Shown here piece by piece: positions 1 to 7,003 of a DNA stretch of 30,772 nt. Location of the stretch: positions 1 to 30,772 of the forward strand of contig CAZAEQ010000047.1 of the NCBI GenBank assembly GCA_964484185.1, given 5' to 3'. The position numbers and the translations under genes were made by a program. Every line of letters starts with the position of its first letter. Positions within the stretch are counted from its first letter, which is position 1. The notes beneath the pieces were generated by a model that worked only from the letters and a program-made list of their open reading frames with translations, was not told the DNA's origin and ran no database searches. This DNA is from F1-120-MAGs238 sp964484185 (GTDB lineage Bacteria > Planctomycetota > Phycisphaerae > Phycisphaerales > UBA1924).

Positions 1-996
1 AAACGCGCCATTCACACTGCCGCCACTCATGCTTGACCACGTCGATCCATTCCAGATCGCAATGCGATTTCCCGGCGTCGAAAAGAGGCCGCCCGCGACG
101 ATGCGTCCATCTTGCAGGCACGCCAGCGATGTCACTTCGGCGCCTACGCCAGTCCCCATCACTTGCCAGGCCGTTCCGTCCCACCGCGCTACTCGATTCT
201 GAGGCTCGCCTACATCGGGTGTAAACGAACCGCCAGCAATGATCTCTCCGATCTGCGAAAGACACAGCGCCGACACCGTGTTGTTGAGCCCATCGCCAAT
301 CGCGTGCCACGCCGAACCATCCCAACGCGCAACACGCCTCGCTGTCACTCCTTCTGCATCAGTAAACGAAAAAGTTCCCGCCGCCACAACATCATCATTC
401 GGCATTACCAAGAGCGCCCGCACACCGCCGCCCGTCCCCGTCCCCAGCGCATCCCAACTCGTCCCATTCCACGCACCAATATTTCCAGCAACCACACCGC
501 CGCCGGCGATCAACGTCCCATCACCCTTAAACGCCAGCGAAAGCACATCACTCGTCGCCCCCGTACCCAGCGAATTCCATTGTGTTCCATCCCACATCGC
601 CACCCGATTCATCGGCGCTGCACCCGACCGCGAGAAATTTCCGCCCGCAACCAGTCTCCCATCCGGCGCTGCCGCCAGCGCGCGCACAGTCGTCGCTGAT
701 CCAATCCCCTGACTGAACCCCGCGCCCAGCGCCGACCACTCCGCTCCATCCCACATTGCAACCGTCGCCGCCGCGGTTCGACCTGCAAACGCAAACACGC
801 CGCCAACGACCACCACCGACTGCGCTGGCCCCGCGCCATCCGGATCCCAATTCGTCATTGACCACACCGTCCCATTCAGGCCCGGTAATCCAGAACTCGG
901 CAGCCACTGCTCAACGCACTGGCCGCTTGCGACCATCGGCGCCGCCGCGATCACACCGCACACAATCAACACTCTACTGGTCAGTTTGAAAAGCAC
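1..996 (-). CDS. Secreted WDG/G-T-G repeat protein, 3' end cut by window
   Basis: Minus-strand frame open from a GTG at 996 to the left edge, 332 codons seen. A GGAGG ribosome binding site lies seven bases before the GTG. Residues 1-26 form a signal peptide (hydrophobic run ending near A-S-G-Q-C). The rest is made of loose repeats of about 45-50 residues of the type V-A-x-W-D-G-x-x-W-x-x-L/I-G-T-G followed by V-x-A-G-G, which suggests a beta-propeller or similar all-beta fold. The early motif W-D-P-D-G-x-G-P recurs in the protein at 10760-12337, so the two are likely paralogues; that one ends in a dockerin-like tail, and this one probably does too beyond the window (inference). No enzyme motif is visible. 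It diverges from the kinase-like gene at 1118 with about 120 bp between the starts. Confidence 0.8.
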   Translation of the reverse strand, partial: MLFKLTSRVLIVCGVIAAAPMVASGQCVEQWLPSSGLPGLNGTVWSMTNWDPDGAGPAQSVVVVGGVFAFAGRTAAATVAMWDGAEWSALGAGFSQGIGSATTVRALAAAPDGRLVAGGNFSRSGAAPMNRVAMWDGTQWNSLGTGATSDVLSLAFKGDGTLIAGGGVVAGNIGAWNGTSWDALGTGTGGGVRALLVMPNDDVVAAGTFSFTDAEGVTARRVARWDGSAWHAIGDGLNNTVSALCLSQIGEIIAGGSFTPDVGEPQNRVARWDGTAWQVMGTGVGAEVTSLACLQDGRIVAGGLFSTPGNRIAIWNGSTWSSMSGGSVNGAF

Positions 997-1117
997 CGCA
1001 ACACCTCCAGCGAAGTCTCGTGTTCCAAAGTCTACCAGATCAGCCGCCATTTACTCAACCCTTTCCAACCTCCGAAAGCGACTTATTTACACGCGTTCCC
1101 GCTATCATCCGACCCCA

Positions 1118-1921
1118 ATGCTCCGCCCCCCAGCTGATAACCCGTCGATCAAAGTCCTCGATTCCGCGATCGACGACTCGACAATCCGCGCGGTTCTCAC
1201 TCTTCCCGATGCTCAGGTTCTCAAAGACGATGCCGACCGCTCTGTTATCAAAACCGCTCTTGCCGACGGCTCTCCAATCATCGTCAAATGCCGCCGGTTC
1301 CGCGGCTTCAGCTCTTTTCTCCGTCGCGCGTTCGGCCACTCTCCGCTCCAGAATGAAATCCGCGGCCTGCGAACCCTCGCCAGGCTCGACATTCCAACTT
1401 CGGTCCCCCTTGCCTACATCCGCGGCAGCACATGCGAAGCCATCGTGCTGCGCTATATCCCCGGCCCAACTCTTTTTGAAGTCCTGGCAGGTCCGCCGCT
1501 CACTATCGCCCGCGAACACGCTCTTTGTCGCGCGGTAGCTGTCGAAATCTGCACCCTGCTCCGCGCAGGCTATTTCAATCGCGACAGCAAACCTTCAAAC
1601 CTCATTGTCGTCGGCGATTTCTCCAACACCGCAATCTCCATCATCGATGCGGCCGGTATCAAAAGTTCTCAGGGTCACACGTTCGCCCTCCGACTCATGC
1701 TCGCCTCGCTTTACATCGAGCCCCGCGGCACGAAAAACACTGTCCGCAACGCCCTCTGCATGCGCATGCTCCACGCTGCCGTGCGCGAGTTAGGCGCAAG
1801 TTCGCAGGATGCTCGGCGCGATGCACACAACCTCTGGCGAGTCGTTCAGAATCACATCGAATATCACGGCGACCCCAGACCCACACACGACCCCATGATC
1901 ATTCCTTCGCCTGGAATCTGA
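1118..1921 (+). CDS. Kinase-fold protein, lipopolysaccharide-kinase-like
   Basis: 267 aa from the ATG at 1118. An upstream in-frame ATG at 986 would overlap the start of the divergent gene and adds low-complexity Ser/Arg/Pro residues, so 1118 is preferred, though neither start has a clear ribosome binding site. The protein shows a minimal protein-kinase-like layout: I-I-V-K-C as a candidate phosphate-anchor Lys, N-R-D-S-K-P-S-N at about 154-161 as the catalytic loop (Asp and Asn in HRD-x-K-x-x-N spacing), then I-I-D-A-A-G in place of DFG. This fits the family of small bacterial kinases related to lipopolysaccharide core (WaaP/Kdo) kinases, which phosphorylate sugars at the inner membrane. Substrate is unknown. 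No sugar-transfer genes lie nearby. Confidence 0.7.
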   Translation: MLRPPADNPSIKVLDSAIDDSTIRAVLTLPDAQVLKDDADRSVIKTALADGSPIIVKCRRFRGFSSFLRRAFGHSPLQNEIRGLRTLARLDIPTSVPLAYIRGSTCEAIVLRYIPGPTLFEVLAGPPLTIAREHALCRAVAVEICTLLRAGYFNRDSKPSNLIVVGDFSNTAISIIDAAGIKSSQGHTFALRLMLASLYIEPRGTKNTVRNALCMRMLHAAVRELGASSQDARRDAHNLWRVVQNHIEYHGDPRPTHDPMIIPSPGI

Positions 1922-1989
1922 ATACAGAAATCTGGCGGCCAGACTGACAGCTAGTGGCGCAAATTGCTTTGCCCCGTTACTCTTCATCC

Positions 1990-2961
1990 ATGGCCAAAAA
2001 GCCCCCGAAATCTGACGCTGCTCTTGGCTCACCGCTCCACACACTCGAGTCTCCCTCGCTCGAGTTCTACCTCGGCGATTGCCGCGAACAACTCGCCGCG
2101 ATCGCGCCGACCTACGCATCCAAAGTCGATCTCATTTTCGCCGACCCGCCATTCAACTGGAACCGCGCGTACGACAAGTGGGATGACAAAATGCCCCGCG
2201 AAGACTACCTCGCGTTCACGTACGCCTGGATCGATCGCTGCCTTGATCTCCTGAGTCCCAAGGGAAGTTTCTGGATCAATATCCCCGATGACACCTGTGC
2301 CGAAATCGTCATGCACATGAAGTCCCGCGGCATGCACATGGTCAATTGGTGCATCTGGCACTACCGCTTCGGGCAGAACGCAAAATCGAAATTCATTTCT
2401 AGCAAGGTCCACGCGCTCTACTTCGCACGCGATCTCGCCAATCGCACCTGGAACCCCGAACGAATCCTCGAACCAAGCGATCGTGCAACGACGTACTTCG
2501 ATCCGCGGACAACAGAGAAAGCCGACGGCTTTCCGCCGGGAATGCGCATGCCTATGGATGTCTGGTATGGTCCGGGCCTGGGTCGCATTCAGGGGAACAA
2601 CAAAGAACGCCGCGGCTATCACGACAACCAGTTGCCCGAAGCCTATCTGGAACGCGTGGTCCTGGCGTGCAGCAACGAAGGCGACCTGGTGCTCGATCCA
2701 TTCATCGGCAGCGGCACAACCGCAGTCATGGCGCGTCACTACGGCCGCCGCTTTATCGGGACCGAGTTCAGCAAGGCCAATGCCGACAGTGCATTCGAGC
2801 GAGTGAAAGCTGGCTCGATCAGCGCGGGCCGATATCTGGGCGTCAGCACGGCGATCTTCAAACCTCGCGCAACCGGTAGGGCGACCGCCGAAAAATTTGA
2901 AGTGATGGTCAAGACTCAGAAAGACCTGACTCAGAAGGTCAAGGCTCGCCAGAAGGCTTAA
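1990..2961 (+). CDS. Site-specific DNA methyltransferase, beta class (N6-adenine or N4-cytosine)
   Basis: 323 aa from the ATG at 1990 (M-A-K-K-P-P-K); a GTG at 1954 would give 335 aa, and neither has a good ribosome binding site. The catalytic motif F-A-D-P-P-F lies at about 50-55 and the S-adenosylmethionine motif L-D-P-F-I-G-S-G-T-T at about 235-244. This order (motif IV, then target recognition region, then motif I) defines the beta class, which includes CcrM-like and many type II enzymes. The C-terminal 70 residues are basic and may contact DNA. No restriction endonuclease gene is adjacent, so it looks like an orphan regulatory or host-protective methylase. Its stop overlaps the stop of the convergent small gene at 2958 within a CTTAAG palindrome. 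Confidence 0.88.
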   Translation: MAKKPPKSDAALGSPLHTLESPSLEFYLGDCREQLAAIAPTYASKVDLIFADPPFNWNRAYDKWDDKMPREDYLAFTYAWIDRCLDLLSPKGSFWINIPDDTCAEIVMHMKSRGMHMVNWCIWHYRFGQNAKSKFISSKVHALYFARDLANRTWNPERILEPSDRATTYFDPRTTEKADGFPPGMRMPMDVWYGPGLGRIQGNNKERRGYHDNQLPEAYLERVVLACSNEGDLVLDPFIGSGTTAVMARHYGRRFIGTEFSKANADSAFERVKAGSISAGRYLGVSTAIFKPRATGRATAEKFEVMVKTQKDLTQKVKARQKA

Positions 2962-3227
2962 GCCTTCGCAAACTTGCGCTGCGTGGTGAACACCATCACC
3001 GCGCCCAGGCCAAACAGAACAACCGCACCAGGAGTCGGCGCGGGGTTGCTTGAATTGAAACTATCGAAAATCCCCAGGTTGGCGGCGGCATCAACGACAT
3101 TGATCGAGACTGCATTGACTGGTGCGGCCTGGGCAGATGCTGGCTTGGCGACTGCGATGGCGAGAGTCAGAACGACGAGGCTGGTAAGAAGAGTTGCGAC
3201 GGCGGCTGATTTGAAGATGTTCTGCAT
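2958..3227 (-). CDS. Very small PEP-CTERM-like exported protein
   Basis: 89 aa. Residues 1-33 are a signal peptide ending A-K-P-A-S-A-Q-A. The last 27 residues are a sorting tail: N-P-A-P-T-P-G-A, then a hydrophobic segment with L-F-G-L-G-A, then T-Q-R-K-F-A-K-A. This is the exosortase-type PEP-CTERM layout with a weaker Arg cluster than in the other copies of this window. The mature region between is only about 30 residues, with no recognisable domain. The gene converges on the methyltransferase and the two overlap by 4 bp. Upstream on its strand a TTGACT about 50 bp before the ATG could be a -35 element (weak). Function unknown; with so little mature sequence it may be a surface or sheath peptide. 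Confidence 0.7.
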   Translation of the reverse strand: MQNIFKSAAVATLLTSLVVLTLAIAVAKPASAQAAPVNAVSINVVDAAANLGIFDSFNSSNPAPTPGAVVLFGLGAVMVFTTQRKFAKA

Positions 3228-3554
3228 GAAAGGTCCCCGGTCTTGCTGTGGCCGCGGCGTGATTGGGTAGAGTCAATCACTTCCGCAGAACAGTCGTACC
3301 TACAACATGCAAAGCTCTTGCTCCGCTTGCAACCTTCTTGACTCGCGCCACGCAGTACCGGACCTGCGCTGGTCGCCGGTCTTTCCCACTGTCCCAGTTT
3401 TGGCCCAGTTTGGGCCTGGAATCTGGTCCCAAAAAACGCACGTCCTAAAAACACACACGCCCAGCAATGTGCCGGGCGTGTGGAATAGATATTGAAATGT
3501 GGCCTGAAACGTGGACTGTTCCGTTCGCCAGCCGAAGCAGGCGAATGAACCAAA
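3228..3554. other. Intergenic region between small PEP-CTERM gene and rpsI
   Basis: 327 bp with no convincing gene. It holds the rpsI terminator (3454-3482), a perfect 6-bp hairpin GGCCCA/TGGGCC with a 3-nt loop at 3403-3417, and the leader of the gene starting at 3227. An open frame across it on the minus strand has no homology signal or start site and is treated as a shadow. Confidence 0.6.
3454..3482 (-). terminator. Rho-independent terminator of rplM-rpsI
   Basis: Read on the minus strand, a 13-bp stem (CACACGCCCGGCA with its complement, one G-T wobble) closes on a 3-nt loop and is followed by TGTGTTTTTAGG. It lies about 70 bp past the rpsI stop, in the right direction for the operon. 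Confidence 0.85.
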
Positions 3555-4106
3555 TTAACGCTTGCTGAACTGGAAGCGGCGGCGAGCGCCAGCCTGGCCG
3601 TACTTCTTACGCTCGACCTTACGGCTGTCGCGTGTCATGAAGCCTGCCTTGCGGAGCATGTCGTCGAAGCTCGGGTCGTAGTCAGCCAGAGCGCGGGCGA
3701 TGCCGAGCTTGACTGCGCCGGCCTGGCCCATATATCCGCCGCCGGAGCAGCGAACTTTGACATCCATGCGTCCCAGGACGCCGGTCATCTTGAGGGGGAG
3801 CTGCACATCAGCGCGGTCGCGCTCTTCAGAGAAGTACTGTTCGACAGTCTTCTCAGGGAAGGTGCAAGTTGCGGCATCGCAGTAGAACGTGATCTTGCCC
3901 GTGCCATCGGCGGCGGGCTTGATGCGAACGCGGGCAACCGCAGCCTTGCGGCGGCCAGTTCCCCACCACCAGCCGTGCTTGTCAGCAGGCTTGGCGATGC
4001 GCTTGGGCTTTTCAGGAGCGGGGGCCGGAGCAACTGCACCAGCTGCCGCCGCACCACCGAGATTCAAACCTTCAGGACTCATTTTGATACTCATGTTTGT
4101 ATTCAT
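3555..4106 (-). CDS. rpsI: 30S ribosomal protein S9
   Basis: 183 aa, longer than the usual 130 or so residues because of an Ala/Pro-rich N-terminal extension of about 45 residues before G-T-G-R-R-K-A-A-V-A-R-V. The S9 core follows: V-E-Q-Y-F, L-K-M-T-G, the family signature G-G-G-Y-M-G-Q-A-G-A-V-K-L-G-I-A-R-A-L, then L-R-K-A-G-F-M-T-R-D-S-R-K-V-E-R-K-K-Y-G and the basic tail ending Q-F-S-K-R, which reaches towards the P-site tRNA in known ribosomes. Three Met codons lie at 4106, 4094 and 4082; the first is used here but any could be the start. It follows rplM, the conserved bacterial order, with a 49-bp spacer made mostly of heptamer repeats. Confidence 0.97.
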   Translation of the reverse strand: MNTNMSIKMSPEGLNLGGAAAAGAVAPAPAPEKPKRIAKPADKHGWWWGTGRRKAAVARVRIKPAADGTGKITFYCDAATCTFPEKTVEQYFSEERDRADVQLPLKMTGVLGRMDVKVRCSGGGYMGQAGAVKLGIARALADYDPSFDDMLRKAGFMTRDSRKVERKKYGQAGARRRFQFSKR

Positions 4107-4120
4107 GTTTTTGTCTTTAC

Positions 4121-4148
4121 CTAATGCCTAGTGCCAAATGCCTAGTGC
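4121..4148. repeat. Heptamer array, four units of about CTAGTGC
   Basis: Four consecutive 7-mers: CTAATGC, CTAGTGC, CAAATGC, CTAGTGC. They fill most of the spacer between rplM and rpsI. Similar four-unit arrays with consensus CTCAGNA occur at 10559-10586 and 30397-30424. Confidence 0.75.
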
Positions 4149-4155
4149 CTTCCCT

Positions 4156-4593
4156 TTAAACTTTCAACTCAACTGGCTTGCGATCAGCGAATGTGTGCTC
4201 AGCGCCCGGGAACACTTTCATGTTCTTGAGCATGATGCGGGCCATGCGGTTTTTGGGCAACATGCGGCGGACGGCCTGCTGAATCAGCAGTTCGGGCTTC
4301 TTGTCGCGGAGCTGGTTGTAGGTCTGCTTGCGGAGACCGCCGGGGTATTCAGAATATGTCTGATAGGTCTTCTGCTCGCCCTTGTTGCCGGTCATTTGCA
4401 CTTTGGATGCATTGGTGACGATGACAAAGTCGCCGCAGTCAACGTGAGGGGTCCAGTCGGGACGGTTCTTGCCCATGAGGCAGGTCGCGACTTCCGCCGC
4501 GAGGCGACCGAGGCTGATGCCATTGGCATCAACAATTTTCCAGTTCTTAGTGACGTGACCCGGCTTGTGCAGGGTCGTATCGCGACGCAACAT
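4156..4593 (-). CDS. rplM: 50S ribosomal protein L13
   Basis: 145 aa, the normal family length. The ATG at 4593 is chosen because GGAGG lies 6 bases upstream; the frame is open further but the extra residues are not L13. Recognisable family segments: W-K-I-V-D-A-N-G-I-S-L-G-R-L-A, G-D-F-V-I-V-T-N-A, K-x-Y-x-x-Y-S-E-Y-P-G-G-L-R, and A-V-R-R-M-L-P-K-N-R-M-A-R. L13 is an early-assembly protein of the large subunit. A 5-bp GC hairpin with a 3-nt loop sits just upstream of the ribosome binding site (4611-4623), a possible site for translational control. First gene of the rplM-rpsI operon. Confidence 0.97.
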   Translation of the reverse strand: MLRRDTTLHKPGHVTKNWKIVDANGISLGRLAAEVATCLMGKNRPDWTPHVDCGDFVIVTNASKVQMTGNKGEQKTYQTYSEYPGGLRKQTYNQLRDKKPELLIQQAVRRMLPKNRMARIMLKNMKVFPGAEHTFADRKPVELKV

Positions 4594-4943
4594 AAAGGCC
4601 TCCAAAGACTCCGCCGAAGGCGGGTTCAAGCCAGGACTGCCAGGAGACAGACAAAGCCGGAAACCGCAGAAGCGGAAACTAAACACGCCGCCTACTGGGC
4701 GGGGCAGGTGCAGCGGATGGTGCCGCGGCACAAAGATGTGGGATATTCCGATGGACCGGCCACCACGCCGGGGAGTTCCAAGGGGCGGGAGTATAGGCAA
4801 TACTCCGCTTCGCGGGCAAATTGAGGTCCAGATATCCGTACAAATCCCGCTCTGGTACGTTTGTGGGGCATCGAGCAGTCGCCAATCTTTGATACGCGAT
4901 AACGGTCGTGCGTTGCCTAAACAAGCTCTAGATAATCTGTTCT
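4594..4943. other. Divergent control region of rplM and the AbiEii gene
   Basis: 350 bp without a gene. It contains the rplM leader (minus strand), with a 5-bp hairpin at 4611-4623, and an inverted repeat GGAGTAT-5 nt-ATACTCC at 4788-4806. On the plus strand a candidate -10 box TAATCT sits at 4933-4938 with TGCGTT 18 bp upstream as a poor -35. The GC-rich left part resembles the ribosomal neighbour and the right part becomes AT-richer towards the island. Confidence 0.5.
4788..4806. promoter_or_regulatory. Inverted repeat upstream of toxin, AGTAT half-sites
   Basis: GGAGTAT and ATACTCC are perfectly complementary around a 5-nt spacer. The half-site AGTAT/ATACT is also the inner half-site of the four long palindromes near the antitoxin, although there the halves are only 2 nt apart. 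It could be a weak operator or the hairpin of the rplM leader. Confidence 0.35.
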
Positions 4944-5834
4944 ATGGCAGACGATCAGTTTGAGAGAATTAAGACACTCACCATTATTGCTTTGGTGTCA
5001 GATGATGAACTAATGGAGCGTCTTGTTCTCAAGGGCGGAAACGCTTTACGGCTTATTCACGGAATACCAGTTCGGCAATCGCTCGATCTCGATTTCTCAC
5101 TCGATGGTGATTTAGGACCTATCGATGAAGTTCAGGCGAAAGTGCAACGTCTTCTGACAGCGACGTTCACGGCTGAGGGCTTGACGGTCTTCGATATCAA
5201 GTTCTCCAAGGCTCCACCAAACATTGATGAGGACACCATCGGCGAATTTTGGGGTGGTTACACGCTTGAGTTCAAAGTCATGCCGTTGAAAGATTTTGAT
5301 CGACTCTCAGGGAAGCCAGAGAAGCGCAGACTCCAGGCCATGGAGCTTGGGGCTGGCGGCCGCCGTGCGTTTAGTGTTGATATCAGTAAGCACGAGTATT
5401 GTGCCGGCAAGGTTGCTCACGACATTGATGGCTACCAAGTGTTCGTCTACTCGCCTCTGATGATTGCATGCGAGAAAGTGCGAGCCATCTGCCAGCAAAT
5501 GCCGTCGTATCGTCCAATAGTGAAGAGCAGCTCGCAACGACCGCGTGCCCGAGATTTCTTCGACATTCACTACTTGATCACCAGAAATGGTGTGGATCTC
5601 TCAAGCGAAGAAGCATGGACGACCCTTAAGAAGGTCTTCGAGGCCAAGCGTGTTCCGCTCAAACTGCTGGACGAAATCTCTTCTCAGAGAGAATATCACC
5701 GCGAGAATTTTGCCGCGGTCGTAGATACGGTCGACCAGAGCATCAAGCTGGAATCATTTGATTTCTACGTGGATTTTCTGGTGGCGAAGTTGCAGCCACT
5801 ACAGTCCCGCTGGATAAAAAATTCGCCAGCGTGA
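4944..5834 (+). CDS. AbiEii/AbiGii-family nucleotidyltransferase toxin
   Basis: 296 aa. The nucleotidyltransferase signature L-K-G-G-N-A-L-R (29-36) and S-L-D-L-D-F-S (46-52) matches the type IV toxin motif G-G-x-x-L ... D-x-D. A conserved Lys follows in K-V-A-H and in E-K-V-R-A, and R-A-R-D-F-F-D-I-H-Y-L near 201-211 matches the C-terminal R-D-x-x-D motif of the family. Known AbiEii enzymes transfer nucleotides to RNA (tRNA in the relative MenT) and stop growth during phage infection. The start has no ribosome binding site; a TAATCT box ending 5 bp before the ATG suggests a leaderless message (inference). The gene faces its presumed antitoxin tail to tail with a 36-bp overlap, whereas AbiE pairs are normally co-directional. 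Codon use is less GC-rich than in the ribosomal genes. Confidence 0.87.
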   Translation: MADDQFERIKTLTIIALVSDDELMERLVLKGGNALRLIHGIPVRQSLDLDFSLDGDLGPIDEVQAKVQRLLTATFTAEGLTVFDIKFSKAPPNIDEDTIGEFWGGYTLEFKVMPLKDFDRLSGKPEKRRLQAMELGAGGRRAFSVDISKHEYCAGKVAHDIDGYQVFVYSPLMIACEKVRAICQQMPSYRPIVKSSSQRPRARDFFDIHYLITRNGVDLSSEEAWTTLKKVFEAKRVPLKLLDEISSQREYHRENFAAVVDTVDQSIKLESFDFYVDFLVAKLQPLQSRWIKNSPA

Positions 5835-6671
5835 AGAGTGCTCGGGTTTCTTCATCGCATAGGTCAGGTAGAAATCAAGCTCGAATGGATGCGCTCGAAA
5901 GAGTTCAATGCGGGACTTCTCGTAGGCTCCGGAGCGTTCCAGATAGAATCCGATGGCCTGCTCATATGGATAAACGAACTCCATCTTCTTGAGTGTGGCC
6001 GAGAGCTTGTTCAGCGACACCCGGTCCGCGGCACGCCGATACGCCTCCATGACCTCAGAGACTCCGCCCGCGTAAGCCGGGCGAACTGTAATATCGATAA
6101 GTGTTCGTTCAATTCCGGTAATGCTGTAAGGCATTCCGCTTTCATCTTTTTTCTCCTCAACACCCAGCCTTCCTGTGTGCTTTCCGTTGACCATGCAGAG
6201 GCGCTTGTCCCACAGGGGACAGATGTTTGTGGTCAGGCGCTGTGGTCGACGAAACGCCGAATCGATTGACGCCTGAGTCGGCGGCGAAGTGGAAGGCGGA
6301 AGCGCACGCTGCTCGAAGTTGGCGTAGATGGTCTCCGGTACCTGGTCAGTGAGCCCGTGCAGATGCATCGCCGTGTAGTGGCACAAATAGGCGCCGGGCT
6401 TGGCATGACTCGCCACGACAAATGGCGACACATCGCCCCAGAGATATAGAGTTTCCGAGCGGTGCGGTAGGGGCAGGCTTAACTTTTTGAGTTTCGTTGA
6501 TTCAATCAGATATTTGATGAAGCGGTTGAGGGTTGTGGATTGAGCGAGTCGCCAGTTTGTTCGATTGGTTTCCAGCACCCTTCCAATCTCGTTTTGTCGC
6601 AAAATACGACTTGACAGGCCATCAAATGTCGTGACGATGTCGGGCCTGGCGATTGACAAACGGGTGGCCAT
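5799..6671 (-). CDS. AbiEi-family antitoxin and autoregulator
   Basis: 290 aa. The N-terminal 60-70 residues look like a winged helix (E-I-G-R-V-L-E-T-N-R ... L-N-R-F-I-K-Y-L-I-E-S). Then A-S-H-A-K-P-G-A-Y-L-C-H-Y-T-A-M-H-L-H-G-L-T-D-Q matches the segment after the helix-turn-helix in AbiEi-type proteins, and I-E-R-T-L-I-D-I-T-V-R-P near 190-200 matches the conserved C-terminal antitoxin domain. Known AbiEi proteins bind inverted repeats before their own gene and repress it. Here a perfect 28-bp palindrome begins at the A of the start codon, and three more palindromes follow upstream. A TATATA inside that palindrome could be the -10 box, which would place the RNA start almost on the ATG. The last 12 codons overlap the toxin gene on the other strand. 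Confidence 0.82.
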   Translation of the reverse strand: MATRLSIARPDIVTTFDGLSSRILRQNEIGRVLETNRTNWRLAQSTTLNRFIKYLIESTKLKKLSLPLPHRSETLYLWGDVSPFVVASHAKPGAYLCHYTAMHLHGLTDQVPETIYANFEQRALPPSTSPPTQASIDSAFRRPQRLTTNICPLWDKRLCMVNGKHTGRLGVEEKKDESGMPYSITGIERTLIDITVRPAYAGGVSEVMEAYRRAADRVSLNKLSATLKKMEFVYPYEQAIGFYLERSGAYEKSRIELFRAHPFELDFYLTYAMKKPEHSSRWRIFYPAGL

Positions 6672-6698
6672 GCGGTGAAGTATATATACTTCACCGCA
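6671..6698. promoter_or_regulatory. Perfect palindrome P1 (28 bp), variant core
   Basis: Every base pairs with its mirror position. Core is GAAGTATATATACTTC with outer arm TGCGGT and its complement. It starts at the first base of the AbiEi ATG, so a bound repressor would cover the promoter or initiation site. The TATATA may serve as the -10 box. Confidence 0.8.
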
Positions 6699-6749
6699 CC
6701 AATCAAACCAGGTAACAGAGAATAGCAGTTTAAGACTGCGTAAGAACGA

Positions 6750-6777
6750 TCTGGTGTAGTATATATACTACACCAGA
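6750..6777. promoter_or_regulatory. Perfect palindrome P2 (28 bp)
   Basis: Core GTAGTATATATACTAC with outer arm TCTGGT and its exact complement. Centre lies 79 bp from that of P1. Confidence 0.8.
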
Positions 6778-6840
6778 ATGGACTAACAGGCTGTGTCGAA
6801 CCTCCCTCGGTTTTCAACGGATAAAGGGATGTCTTTATGT

Positions 6841-6874
6841 CAGGAGATGGTAGTATATATACTACCATCTCCTG
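6841..6874. promoter_or_regulatory. Perfect palindrome P3 (34 bp)
   Basis: Core GTAGTATATATACTAC with outer arm CAGGAGATG and its exact complement. Centre lies 94 bp from that of P2. Confidence 0.8.
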
Positions 6875-6935
6875 CACGATTTAGCATCAGAACCAATGAG
6901 AACTGGGCCCAAAGAGATTTGCCGAGAGTCCATAC

Positions 6936-6969
6936 GGTAGTTGTGTAGTATATATACTACACAACTACC
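6936..6969. promoter_or_regulatory. Perfect palindrome P4 (34 bp)
   Basis: Core GTAGTATATATACTAC with outer arm GGTAGTTGT and its exact complement. Centre lies 95 bp from that of P3. It sits 34 bp past the stop of the helicase gene, but no T-run follows on that strand, so it is a poor intrinsic terminator. Confidence 0.8.
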
Positions 6970-7003
6970 ACTAGACCATCCAGCCATAGTTCTGCTGCGG
7001 CAG

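Larger units (their letters stand above)
6672..7003. other. Palindrome-rich control region between antitoxin and helicase genes
   Basis: 332 bp without a credible gene. It holds four perfect palindromes (listed separately) with centres 79, 94 and 95 bp apart and unrelated sequences of 51, 63 and 61 bp between them. No tRNA, no T-rich terminator and no attachment site were seen. Confidence 0.75.

Noticed and set aside
2029..2739. 236-codon minus-strand frame
   Set aside because: Antisense to the methyltransferase, whose catalytic motifs are intact.
1954..2961. Restriction-modification system
   Set aside because: Only the methyltransferase is present; neighbours are a kinase-like gene and a PEP-CTERM peptide.
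3167..3553. 128-codon minus-strand frame between rpsI and the small PEP-CTERM gene
   Set aside because: It crosses the rpsI terminator and overlaps the next gene; composition is not protein-like.
4594..4800. N-terminal extension of L13
   Set aside because: The inner ATG at 4593 has a GGAGG site and gives the standard L13 length; the extra residues are Pro/Arg-rich and not conserved in kind.
6671..6969. CRISPR array
   Set aside because: Only four repeats, whose outer parts differ, with uneven spacing of 51-63 bp between them and no cas genes. The palindromes are perfect, unlike CRISPR repeats.
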